DNA of 64,000 nt, from contig NHNV01000001.1 of NCBI GenBank assembly GCA_002785995.1, positions 1,240,001 through 1,304,000 on the forward strand, written 5' to 3'. The notes under the pieces are model-generated. The model made no database searches. It was not told where the DNA came from and saw nothing but the letters and a program-made list of their open reading frames with translations. This DNA is from Mycosphaerelloides madeirae (taxonomy: Eukaryota; Ascomycota; Dothideomycetes; Mycosphaerellales; Mycosphaerellaceae). Positions 30,360-40,415 of the stretch are shown one piece after another (the first letter of the stretch is position 1; every line of letters begins with the position of its first letter). The translations under genes were made by a program, and so were the position numbers.

Positions 30360-33137
30360 ATGGGGGAACCGACCAAGCCCTCGAGCGACCTCAAAGTTCG
30401 CAACGTCAGTCTGCATGGCCGTGGCAAACCGGAGGTTGGCACGCTTTGCCTGTACCGACACCACCTTGTCTTCAAATACACTCCATACGACCAGAAAACT
30501 GCTGCCTTACGGGCTGTATCGATTGGAAATGGCACTGATCAATCGCCGCGGAGCAGCGACTCCCTGGACAATGGCCATCGGGAATCGAACGACTCGATAT
30601 CCAGGCGATCAGCTGCGCTCAAAGCACCAGTCAAGGAGATATGGATTCCGTATCCCATGATCAACTATTGTTTCTTTTCCCCAAGCAGTGAAATTGACCA
30701 GCGTCAGGCCAGACGTTTACGCAAGACGGAGGAGAAGAAGAAGGGCGTTGAGCAGCCAGCATTTCCGCCTGTCTATGGCACGAATTCGGTGGAACGACCC
30801 TCAACGGACTCTGCCTCCGTCGGCCCACGCAGCTCATTACAACGGCAACTATCTTATGAAATTCCCTCTGACGAAGCAGACACATTCCGCATACCTACAA
30901 TCCGGATACGCAAACGAGACTTCCAGTCGATGGCGTTTCACTTCATGCAGGAGCGGGTATATGATAAGACCTCGAATGAACTTGCAAGAGAGGTATTCTA
31001 CTGCCTGAGAAGTCGCTGTGTGGTCGACAGCGTACAAGACATGCACGCCTTCCACTTCAAAGCCCCGCGGGAGGAGCTAGCTGCCGGCAATGTCGAATAT
31101 GATGCGCGTCGAGAATTTGCACGCATGGGCATCGGTGGCAAATCCACTGAAGGTCCTGGTAGTGCATGGCGCTTGACTGAAATCAACACAAACTACGAAT
31201 ACTCCCCGACGTACCCGAGTGTGCTATGCGTGCCCCAGGCAGTAAGCGACAACATCCTCAAATACGGCGGCTCCTTCCGGTCGAAAGCCAGAATACCGGC
31301 TCTAACATATCTCCACTCGAATGGGGGAAGCATATCGAGGTGTTCACAGCCAATGTCCGGCGTGAACCGCAAGCGTAACCCTCAAGATGAGCGCCTAGTG
31401 TCTGCGATTTTTTCAAGTCACGCTCCTTTCCAACAAGCCCCAGAAGACACATCGCCGCCTCTCGCTCCGCAGCCAGGACCAGACGTTTCAAGAACAAACA
31501 ACGACGTGCCCAGTCTGCCCGTCTCTCTAAGCGATACGGCTTTAGACATGAGTCCTCGAGATGAACTAGCTTCAAGCAAGAAGGTATACGGCAGTACACG
31601 GGCAAATCTGATCGTCGATGCCAGGCCCAAATTCAACGCCATAGCGAATCTTGCTGGCGGAGGTGGGTTTGAAGACGTTGCAAACTACCCCGGACCGGCT
31701 GGCACTACTGTCGAAAGGACGTTCCTTGGCATTGCCAACATACACGTAATGCGCAAGTCTCTCGACAAGGTGATCGAGAGCTTCGCGAATTCAGATTACC
31801 TTGATTTGAAGCCTAATCCGGAGCTGCTGCGAAATTCTGGTTGGCTTGCCCACATTGAGAACCTCCTGAGCAGCTCAGAGATGGTGGCTAGAAGGGTCGG
31901 TTTGGGTGGAAGTCATTGCCTGGTGCACTGCTCTGATGGTTGGGATCGCACGTCTCAGGTTGCCGCCCTGGCTGAGATTATGCTTGACCCTTACTATCGA
32001 TCCCTACCAGGCTTCATTACTCTGGTGCAAAAGGACTTCATGTCTTTCGGGCACAAGTTCAACCACCGCCATGGAATCCAAGGTAGCGACAAATGGTTTG
32101 AGATCGAGAACGAACGAGTTATCCCACCTCGGCCCAAGGAAGGTGAGGGTACCGAGTCGCCGGGGATGAATAACTTCGGCGCGAAGGCCTTCAGTGGAGC
32201 AAAAAACTGGTTCGAGAAAAATCGCAACAATCTCTTCCGTTCCCAGAATGAGGGCAAGCCGGAGAACGAGGGCACGAGATCCCGACCTCCCTCACCTCCA
32301 CCGAACCCACTGTTGCATTCTCCGGCCACGTCCAGTACGAAGAAGGACAGAGAGCACAAGACCGACCTCCAAGAGATCGCCCCAATCTTCCATCAGTTCC
32401 TGGACGCGGTCTATCAATTGCAGTACTATGACCCCAACGCCTTCGAATTCAACGAGCGCTTCCTCCGCAGGCTGTTCTACCAAGCTTATGCAGGCCAATA
32501 CGGCGAGTTCCTGTTCAACACCGAGAAAGACCGGAATGAAAACTCGGGCAAATTTGCTTCCGCTTGGCCGCATTTTCTCAGTCGAAGACATGAGTTTGTC
32601 AATCCGGACTATGTGCCCAAGGTGGACGACCCATTGCTATTTGCTCCCCGACGAAATGATTTGTTCATCGATGTACGGTGGTGGAGCAGTTTGTTTGGGC
32701 GCAAATATGAAGACATGAACACTCCGCAATCGCTGAGGCCCCCAGATCCACAGGCAAATTTGACTCATCCTGATGACAGTATGGAAAGTCAGACTACGGC
32801 GGTGGATATGGGAATTGAGAGTCGAAGAATACCGAGCTTCGACGCTTCAGGGAACCGAGACTCTCGAGTGGATCATCCGGTACAGTCAGACGCTACGATA
32901 CTGGAGCATCAGGAGATAAAGCTGCAGCCGGAACAGCCATCGACAACACAAGCAGGTGAAGAGCAGCCGGGTACGGAGAAGACTGTCAATGTGTCTGAGC
33001 CAGAGGCGTCGAACTCTCGCCCACCAGCACTTGAGCCCATGGGAGAAGGCGATCCCTTGGGTGTGACCAGCAAGGTTAGTGAAGTGTCGAGTAGTCGACT
33101 GGATTTCGGCGCATTCGTGAGACAGAGCGATAGATAG
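30360..33137 (+). CDS. YMR1: Myotubularin-family phosphoinositide 3-phosphatase (Ymr1-like)
   Basis: This intronless gene encodes 925 residues. A GRAM/PH-like domain lies at the start (LKVRNVSLHGRGKPEVGTLCLYRHHLVFKY). The phosphatase domain includes SAWRLTEINTNYEYSPTYPSVLCVP (about residues 263-290). It also has the family SNGGSISRCSQPMSGV segment and the CX5R active site HCSDGWDRTSQVAALAEIMLDPYYR (around residues 522-545). FMSFGHKFNHRHG follows and is diagnostic for myotubularins. The enzyme removes the 3-phosphate of PI3P and PI(3,5)P2 on endosomal and vacuolar membranes. An insert between 330 and 420 and the Ser/Pro/Glu-rich C-terminus (after about 785) are probably disordered. Confidence 0.93.
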   Translation: MGEPTKPSSDLKVRNVSLHGRGKPEVGTLCLYRHHLVFKYTPYDQKTAALRAVSIGNGTDQSPRSSDSLDNGHRESNDSISRRSAALKAPVKEIWIPYPMINYCFFSPSSEIDQRQARRLRKTEEKKKGVEQPAFPPVYGTNSVERPSTDSASVGPRSSLQRQLSYEIPSDEADTFRIPTIRIRKRDFQSMAFHFMQERVYDKTSNELAREVFYCLRSRCVVDSVQDMHAFHFKAPREELAAGNVEYDARREFARMGIGGKSTEGPGSAWRLTEINTNYEYSPTYPSVLCVPQAVSDNILKYGGSFRSKARIPALTYLHSNGGSISRCSQPMSGVNRKRNPQDERLVSAIFSSHAPFQQAPEDTSPPLAPQPGPDVSRTNNDVPSLPVSLSDTALDMSPRDELASSKKVYGSTRANLIVDARPKFNAIANLAGGGGFEDVANYPGPAGTTVERTFLGIANIHVMRKSLDKVIESFANSDYLDLKPNPELLRNSGWLAHIENLLSSSEMVARRVGLGGSHCLVHCSDGWDRTSQVAALAEIMLDPYYRSLPGFITLVQKDFMSFGHKFNHRHGIQGSDKWFEIENERVIPPRPKEGEGTESPGMNNFGAKAFSGAKNWFEKNRNNLFRSQNEGKPENEGTRSRPPSPPPNPLLHSPATSSTKKDREHKTDLQEIAPIFHQFLDAVYQLQYYDPNAFEFNERFLRRLFYQAYAGQYGEFLFNTEKDRNENSGKFASAWPHFLSRRHEFVNPDYVPKVDDPLLFAPRRNDLFIDVRWWSSLFGRKYEDMNTPQSLRPPDPQANLTHPDDSMESQTTAVDMGIESRRIPSFDASGNRDSRVDHPVQSDATILEHQEIKLQPEQPSTTQAGEEQPGTEKTVNVSEPEASNSRPPALEPMGEGDPLGVTSKVSEVSSSRLDFGAFVRQSDR

Positions 33138-33286
33138 ATACCTATACCTTGTAGTAGTTTTTAGTGAACTCGCGTATTCACGTGCTCTGAAGTTCCCGTT
33201 AATCAGCATACGTCATGCTTTGGTTGAATCTCTTTGGATGTTGACCTTTGCCTTCGGCTTCTACCACGAACAACCTCACACCTACC

Positions 33287-34252
33287 ATGTCTTCCAGGTC
33301 AGCTGTCAGATGCTTCGCGAAGGCTCTACCGCGACCGGTTCCGGCTAAGACCTCTACGAACAAATGCGCACGCCTCGCCACATGCAGTAGCACAACAGCC
33401 AGGCGCTTCAGCAATGCACCGCGAACACCACCCTTCTCCACCCCGAGCCAGCGCCAACGACCGACAATCCAGCCCTACACTCAGCCTATCACGCCCGCCG
33501 CACAATCGAAGCGCACAATTTTCATCCAGACAGAAGACACTCCCAACCCAGACGCCCTCAAATTCCACCCAAACCAAACCGTCCTCCCCAACGACTTCCC
33601 TTCCACATTCCTCGAGTACCTCTCCCCGCGATCCACCCTCGCGGCTCCACACCCCTCACCCCTCGCCGCGAATCTCATGAACGTAGACGGCGTCAGCAGC
33701 GTCTTCTTTGGCAAAGACTACATAACCATCACAAAGGACACATCAACGCCATGGCCGCACGTAAAACCTGAGGTCTTCAGCCTCATCACAGAAGCGGTGA
33801 CGAGCGGACAACCAATGGTTAACACAATCGAGAACAAAACCGGCGAGGACGGTCAAGGTAGCTCCTCCAGCGAAAGTACAGCGACCTACGATCCAGCAGA
33901 CGAAGAAGTCGTGGGCATGATTCAAGAACTCCTCGAGACGCGAATCCGGCCTGCGATCCAAGAGGATGGCGGAGATATCGAGTTTAGAGGTTTCCATGAC
34001 GGGCAGGTGTTGTTGAAATTGAGGGGAGCTTGCAGGACATGCGATAGCAGTACGGTCACGTTGAAGAATGGGATTGAGAGTATGTTGATGCATTATATTG
34101 AGGAGGTGAAGGGCGTGCAGCAAGTGTTAGATGAGGAGGAAGAGGTGGCGATGCAGGAATTTGCCAAATTTGAGGAGAAGTTGAAGGCGCAAAAGGGGGA
34201 GGTGCCGGCTTCGAGTGTCGGGAAGGGGTCGTTGGATACGGTGGCTGGGTAG
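33287..34252 (+). CDS. NFU1: Mitochondrial iron-sulfur cluster protein NFU1
   Basis: The ATG at 33287 gives 321 residues. The open frame upstream to 33248 begins at a TTG and is not used. A basic, Ser/Thr-rich N-terminus of about 70 residues fits a mitochondrial presequence. The Nfu N-terminal domain follows (TIFIQTEDTPNPDALKFHPNQTVLP and NVDGVSSVFFGKDYITITK). The C-terminal NifU-like domain runs from EVVGMIQELLETRIRPAIQEDGGDI. It carries the cluster-binding pair in GACRTCDSSTVTLKNGI (Cys about 248 and 251). NFU1 delivers 4Fe-4S clusters to lipoate synthase, aconitase and respiratory targets. It is on the same strand as the myotubularin gene, 149 bp behind it. Confidence 0.94.
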   Translation: MSSRSAVRCFAKALPRPVPAKTSTNKCARLATCSSTTARRFSNAPRTPPFSTPSQRQRPTIQPYTQPITPAAQSKRTIFIQTEDTPNPDALKFHPNQTVLPNDFPSTFLEYLSPRSTLAAPHPSPLAANLMNVDGVSSVFFGKDYITITKDTSTPWPHVKPEVFSLITEAVTSGQPMVNTIENKTGEDGQGSSSSESTATYDPADEEVVGMIQELLETRIRPAIQEDGGDIEFRGFHDGQVLLKLRGACRTCDSSTVTLKNGIESMLMHYIEEVKGVQQVLDEEEEVAMQEFAKFEEKLKAQKGEVPASSVGKGSLDTVAG

Positions 34253-34825
34253 AGAGTGAATCCGAGGTCAAATTCATGTCGTTTATCTTAAGGTGCTTGT
34301 CAATAGTCTCGTCTGAAGAAACTCTATTCCGCCAATCCGTTCGCCACATCGAACACCAAGTCCGTGCCATATATTTTCCACCCAACATGGTTTTTCTCAT
34401 CCGCAAACCGAGATGGAGACAATGACTCGATACATACGGAATCTCGATTCGCTGGGTACCCGAAATCGCTTCTACGAGTCCATCCAAAATTTTGCAAGGA
34501 CTACCGTTGTTGCCAAAGCTGTCGTTCGACTTCTGAGTAATGAACACGACGAATACGACAGGAATCTCAGCGTGTCAGCTATAAGATCATCACGAGCGAA
34601 TTGTTTCTTGTCTTGACTCTTCAGATTGGGCGTGAAGACCCCACGCGTGGGTCATGACTTGTTCGTTGGGTTGGTAACGGGGAAAAGCCATGTTTCCGAG
34701 AATGCGACCATGACTGACATCAGGCTGAAGTCTTTGCGCAGCAGTGGCAAATGTTAGGATTCCTCGAGGACTCGACTGGAAGCCCAGATTGATTATACAT
34801 GACTTGTAAATTGATTTCTGATTTT
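34253..34825. other. Intergenic region, no gene seen
   Basis: About 570 bp follow NFU1 with only short frames. The minus-strand frame entering here from NFU1 is a shadow of that gene. No promoter or repeat stands out. Confidence 0.35.
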
Positions 34826-35431
34826 CTAAAAAGTATCTGCGAAGTGTTCTACACTATCGAATCCTTCAATATGGGGAAGGACAAAAGCTAGCGTAGGAAG
34901 TTTGGCTGGATTTTTAATCTCCGATTGTTCAATAGTGCAATATGGACTTGACGTCGATCTTGATGTTCGGATAATCAGGATGTCTGTCCCGATTGATAGA
35001 AAAAGTAAAGAGGAAGTGTACATACCACAGATGTCCTCCATCTCGCTTATGAGGTGACGGACAAGTATGGCTGTGGCGTACAGCTTCTGCACGAAGAGGT
35101 GGCATAGGTACATGCAAAGATTTCCATTCATAGCCCTATCCAATTGGAAGAGCACCCGCTCTTTCTTATAAGCTGACTGTGCTTCTGCATACACAGTAGT
35201 CAAGCAGATGACCGTTATGGAAAGACCCGAAGCTTCAAGGAAAGCTTTTCGTTGAAATATAGATACTGCTGGATAAAGAAGGACAAATGGTGGTATAGAA
35301 CAAGAAGAACTTCCATTTGTGTGCACAGTCGCCAACCTTCCCTCCCCAGTCGTGACGCCTTTCACATCGGAAGGCTGACCGAGATGTAACGCCAGATTCC
35401 CGATTACATTTTTCAATTCCACATCACACAA
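34826..35431 (-). CDS. Hypothetical protein, doubtful
   Basis: A 201-codon reverse frame begins MCDVELKNVIGNLALHLGQ. It has a hydrophobic part (EASGLSITVICLTTVYAEAQSAYKKE) and a helical, Leu/Met-rich middle. A perfect donor-like GTATGT lies inside it near codon 139 (about 35015), so a real gene here would probably be spliced and end differently. I do not recognise a family. It sits between convergent NFU1 and ABC transporter genes and could simply be untranslated DNA. Confidence 0.3.
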   Translation of the reverse strand: MCDVELKNVIGNLALHLGQPSDVKGVTTGEGRLATVHTNGSSSCSIPPFVLLYPAVSIFQRKAFLEASGLSITVICLTTVYAEAQSAYKKERVLFQLDRAMNGNLCMYLCHLFVQKLYATAILVRHLISEMEDICGMYTSSLLFLSIGTDILIIRTSRSTSSPYCTIEQSEIKNPAKLPTLAFVLPHIEGFDSVEHFADTF

Positions 35432-35490
35432 AGTAAGATCGTACCGTAAAATGACATGTGCAAGAAGCCATCAGACCCACGCCAGAACTC

Positions 35491-37500
35491 TTAGTTCTTG
35501 CGAAGGTAGAGTGTGAGCCATCCGAGGAATCTGTAACCGACGATTATGCCGAGCATGATTCCGACCTGAATGAATGGGTTAGCAACGCTCGATGACAGTG
35601 AGGTTTTGAGCAGGACTTACCCATTTGCCCGTCGCACCGACTTCGTAACCGTAATTCGCCAACACAGCCGTACCCTGAATTTGGCACTGGTCCTGCAAAA
35701 TGCTCTCGTACATGCACGAGCAAGCACCTTGCGCATTCTTCCCGCAAGTAAAATTCCGCTGGCCGAACTCGTTGACCATCATGCCCTGGAACACGTACGA
35801 CTGGTAGTCGATGTAGTGGAAGACATATCTCCAGAATGGGTTGAGAGTCTGCGGTGGGACGAGGAAACCACCCGTGCACATCCAGAGGCCGTTGGCGAAA
35901 GCGGTTCCGGCAAGGGCGACGACGAAGATGGGGATGAGCGAGCTGATAAGGACGACGAGGGATTCGGCGGCAATCAGGTCAAGGAAGAGCCACATGACCC
36001 AGGTGAAGAAGGCCTGGGCAGTCGGTCGGAAGTTGGAGAGCCAGTAGGCGACGATGGAGAAGAGCATCGCAATGAGGAAAAGGTAGGGAATACCAGTGAT
36101 GAAGTTGGCCAGAATGAATGATGTTGGGCCGTACAGACCGTTGGCGCGCTCCTTGATGAAGAGAGCGCGGTCCTCGAGGAAGGCAGGGATGTAGGCAACG
36201 GCCATGAAGGACATGAAAGCACCACCGAAGAAGATGGCGTTGATGAAGGATTGAATGTTGCCCTGGTCAGGGTTCAGGCGCAGCCAGACAGTTCCCATCA
36301 TGACTGCGAGACCCATATACATGGCAATACGGATACCGTAGGCAATGATGTCTCGGTACGACTTGATGAAAGATCGGTGAATGAGTGCCAAGGGAATCGC
36401 AAAGGCACCAGCGGTCTCTTCCCGAGTCTCAGCGTTGATGTCCGTGTCCATGGAGTTGCGGGCCATCTCATCAGTGAGCTCAGTGACAGTGGCAGTTGCA
36501 AGACGAGACTTGTGCCACGAGGAGTGCACCATGTTGAGTTGCTGGTCCACCTCGCTTCGGTCTCGGGCAAAATCGGTGTTGACGAAGTCGATGATGAACT
36601 CGGCCGGGTTCATGTAGAGCGGGATTGGGAAACCGCAGGCGTCGAAGTAAGGCTGCACTTCAGAGACAGGACCGCTGTAGGCAGTTCCACCTTGTGAGAG
36701 CAGAAGTAGCTTGTCGAACATGGCAAATGTGGAAGTAGAAGGCTGGTGTATCGAGGCAATGACGATCAGGTTGTGCTTCTTGGCGATGTCCTTCACGAAG
36801 GAGACGACCTCGAAAGATGCAGCACTGTCCAGACCGGAAGTGGGCTCGTCGAGGAAGAGGAGCTTGGGGCTGGTGATAAGCTGCGAAGCGACACTCACAC
36901 GACGCTTCTGACCACCGGAAATACCTTTCCTGATGGGTGTTCCAATGAGGTTGTTTGCTTGTCCCTGAAGGCCGAAAGCGGTCAACAGCGCCTCAATTCG
37001 CTGAATGCGCTCCAGCTTGCTGACCGACTTGGGGAGGGAGAGGCGTGCGGCGAAATTGAGCGTCTCGCGAACGGTGAGAGATCCGACCAGCGCATCTTCT
37101 TGTTCGACGTAGGCGGAAATGCGGCGGAAGGTCTTGGGGTTGGCGGCAGAGCCGTTAATATAGACGGCGGCCTTGACGTTGGCATTGAGCGACGCTGTTC
37201 GGTGGGCGAGGACGTTCAAGAGAGTGGACTTTCCGGAACCACTGCGAGGCACAGTCAGTAAGGCGCTTTGCCATGGAGTAGTGTCTGCGTGGTGAGAGGA
37301 GGGTTTACGTACGAAGGTCCCATAAGAGCCAGAAGTTCTCCAGCCTTGACGATGCCATTGATGTCGGACAAGATGGTCTTAGGTTGCTGTGAGTGGCGGT
37401 CCTTGACGGTGACTGTGACGCCCTTCCAACCGAAGCTTCGGATGTTTGTGTTGGTGAGCTGGGCGTAGTCACCGCCTATCATCTTCTCAATGTCGGACAT
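35491..37500 (-). CDS. ABCG-subfamily ABC half-transporter
   Basis: Three exons on the reverse strand (37313-37500, 35621-37241, 35491-35565), with introns of 71 and 55 nt, encode about 627 residues. The first intron interrupts the Walker A motif, and splicing restores LMGPSGSGKST. The nucleotide-binding domain continues with ISAYVEQEDALVGSLTVRET, signature ISGGQKRRVSVA, Walker B LLFLDEPTSGLDS and the H-loop IASIHQPST. The transmembrane domain follows with about six spans, and a Cys-rich loop (NFTCGK, CSCMYESILQDQCQ) precedes the last helix. The short last exon gives VGIMLGIIVGYRFLGWL. NBD-first order marks the ABCG/White group, which exports lipids, pigments or drugs; the substrate cannot be told from sequence. 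Confidence 0.93.
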
Positions 37501-40415
37501 TTTGGAGTAGCTCCTGCGATCCGGTGCCGCAGCGTCGTGTTCCTGTGCCAGATTGTCGGGGAGTGTGAGCTCTCAGCGCGACGCGGGAGCTGAAGAGCGT
37601 GCTGGTGGTGGTGAAAGTAGGAGTGAAGGCGAAGTGAGTACCAACGGGGGTGTGTTCAGTAGTGAGCGGCTGGTGGGAGGCGAGGTGTTGCCGGCGACAC
37701 AAGGGTGGTTCAACCGTTCAACGGTTGTCTGGTCGCGACACAGGTGCAGGCTGCTGTGCTGCCCGAGAGTCAGGAAGAAGAACGAGTGTTAAGACTCTGG
37801 TGCAACGTGCAGCAGCAAATCTGGGGTGCGGGACGTTGTTGGCGAGAGGTAGGAAGAGGAAGGATCGATCGGAGGCCTAAGAGGAAAAAGAGACGGCAGG
37901 CTGGTGGAGTGGCAGATATGAGGTGCAGCGTGCCGTGTACGTCTCGGGAGCAGGCACCGGGGGGATCTGAATTGATTGAGGGCAATGGCGAAGAGGGTTA
38001 AGTTTGGCGTGAGCCAGAAAGGGTTGAGAGGGGGAATTACAGCACGGAGTCAGTCGAGGCGGAGAAGGCAGAGCAGCGGTTTCAAGCCTTCACACGCTCT
38101 GGCGACTGGCGGAGTGATTTGCACGCGCCAAAGACGGTCGAGCTGCACGCATTCACACGCTTCGCGAAGCCTCTGCGCCTAGAAGTGGCTTCGCGCGGCG
38201 CCCAACAGCACTACCGCACTCCTTCTGCCACAACAGCAGAGCAGTAGCACGGCTGGTGCGGACTGCCAGAGTAGGGGGAGGGGTCTGCTAGGGAGCTCCC
38301 ATCATCGCCGGCCTCCCTTTGTGCCCGTCGTCCACGGTCCAGTAGCATCGTCGTGCAGAGCCTAAGTAGCGAGCCTGCCGTTTCACCCTAGCAGGGGGAG
38401 GACCTGGCCATCTGAGTGGTCCGAGGTAGCAAGCGCCCTGCACGTTGTTCCTGCGCCAAACTCAACTTGAACACCACTCTGCGAGAGTTCGCACGGCTTG
38501 GCGTGTGCTGCAGGAGAGTGGACTGTGAAGACTCTTAAAGAGTGTCGCTGCAGGCGTCGCAACGCGCGCCTGTTCCACCCTCAAACCCCTATCGCTCTCA
38601 GGGTCCTCATCAGTCAGCTACTGCTGCTGCGTAGGTATGCTGCTTCGCTGGCCTGTAGTCTGCCGCCGTGCAGCCTCGCTCAGTTGCACGCGTTCGGCGC
38701 AGCGCATGTCAGGTGGCGGGCTTCCTTGGTTGGTGTCCAGTCGCGAACCGCCGTTTCTGGTCGGCCGTTGAGCAGTAACTGTTGAAGAGCTCGCAAGTAG
38801 GTCCGGCATCCTGCCGCTGCGCTGCCGAGTAGTTTTTGCTCCGACTCTCGACAAGCACGACGGCCCGCCGACGGCAGCCAGGCTGGAGAGGGAAATTGGA
38901 TTTGGTCGTGACGGGGCGTCCCTGAGCCTGGCTCAAGTTGGTATCGTCCGTGATGAACGAGGTCGGCAAGGTCCTGCCAACTGGGAAACTCTGCTTCGTC
39001 CAGGCATGCGCATGCGGTAAGGCGTCATGGAAAACCAGATATTGTCCACGAATCAGGGCCAGCCGTTGCTCATTTCCCCTGAATCTCCAAAGACTGTTGT
39101 GCTAGTGTTTTGCCGTTGTCGATCGCCTATAGCGAACTGTCGTTGACGTCCTCTTTGCGATAAGAACGATTTTACGCGACGCTCTCCGAAGAGGGCCATC
39201 TGCCGGGTGTGACTTCGCCACAGATGTCGCGGTCCTCTGCCTCATCGCTATTCAAGAGGGTGAGAGCCTTCTTCCCTGGGCGGATCATTGCGAGTTGCCG
39301 GCTCCGCGCTGGCTACAAAGCGCGCGGTCTGTTCAATGGCTGCACCACCGTCCACGTTTCGGGCGCCCGGTCCGGCAGCGCGCATACCGTTGTATTAATA
39401 CCCCCGTCGTGCTATCCTCATGGGTCGCTGCCGACACCCAGGATGCCATGGCTACACAGATCAGTAGGGTTTCGATCAAGCTCCATCCGCTGGGGGGGCC
39501 GTAAATGCGAGATCGCGATATCACATATGGTGGATACCGAGGGGGCAATCAAGGGATGGGCCAAAGTTCAAGTAGGAGGAGGGCAAAGGTCACCGTTCTG
39601 GGCAAGCGAGAGGGCCCTTGAGTTGTGCACCCATGTCTAGCAGCAAAGGACGGAGATGTGGCTGCGAGGTTAAGAGGTCGCCGATGCCTCAAGTCATCGC
39701 CGTTGAGCAGGACCAGTGCCAAGGGTGTCACCAAAAATGGCACTACGTAGAAACTAGCGACCTGGCAGAGCAGCCGGCCAATTGCAGGCGCGTGGCACTC
39801 ATCTGTCAAGACTCCTGAAGGGTGCTAGCCGTCTGAGTTGGGTGCTGCCGTTGTGCCTGTTACGTCTGTCTGCACCAAAGCACTACCTGCGCTGCTACTC
39901 TTGCTCCTCGGCGGGCTCAGTCTTTGCCCAGTGCCAACTCTCACTACCTGCGTGCTGTCCGGGGTGTTTTCTCTTTGCTTTCCCTCGCATAATCATTACA
40001 TCGGCGACAGGCACGACTGACTGCCGGGTTTCTCCTTCCTTTGCCTGGCTCCAGTCCCCATCATCTATGACCTTCCTTACCCCAGCGCCGCCTTCACCTA
40101 CGCACCTACCCGTGTCGTCCTCCACACTCGCTTGAGTCCACCACCGCCGACGCACCTTACTCTTCCACCGCCGCCACTGCCCTGCCCGTCGTCCCTCCAT
40201 CCACTCACTCCTGGTGTTCGACGCTGCTGGAAACTGGTTTCTGCCTCTCCCCACCTACCGTTCGACTCCTGGCTGCATTGTCCGCTGGTTCGCTGTGTGC
40301 CGTTTGCTCGATCTACACATCACCCGCCAATCGTGCCTGGATCATGTGCGCGTGTTGATGAGACAACTCTGATACGAAACGTAACTCCACCCCTTCCCGC
40401 GTCTGTCTGCCCACC
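37501..40415. other. Long gene-free stretch (2.9 kb)
   Basis: This is the longest stretch without a recognisable gene. It lies between the divergent ABC transporter and MOCOS-like genes. Frames up to about 140 codons occur (39209-39640, and minus 39895-40254), but they are Arg/Ser/Cys rich, overlap on both strands and resemble random translation of GC-rich DNA. The last ~500 bp before 40416 are C-rich (CCACCGCCG, CCTTCC) as in fungal promoters and leaders. Long untranslated regions, regulatory DNA or an unannotated noncoding RNA are possible; nothing here decides between them. Confidence 0.4.

Noticed and set aside
38498..40254. Several frames of 80-140 codons in the long gene-free stretch
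   Set aside because: They overlap on both strands, are Arg/Cys/Ser rich and show no family pattern.
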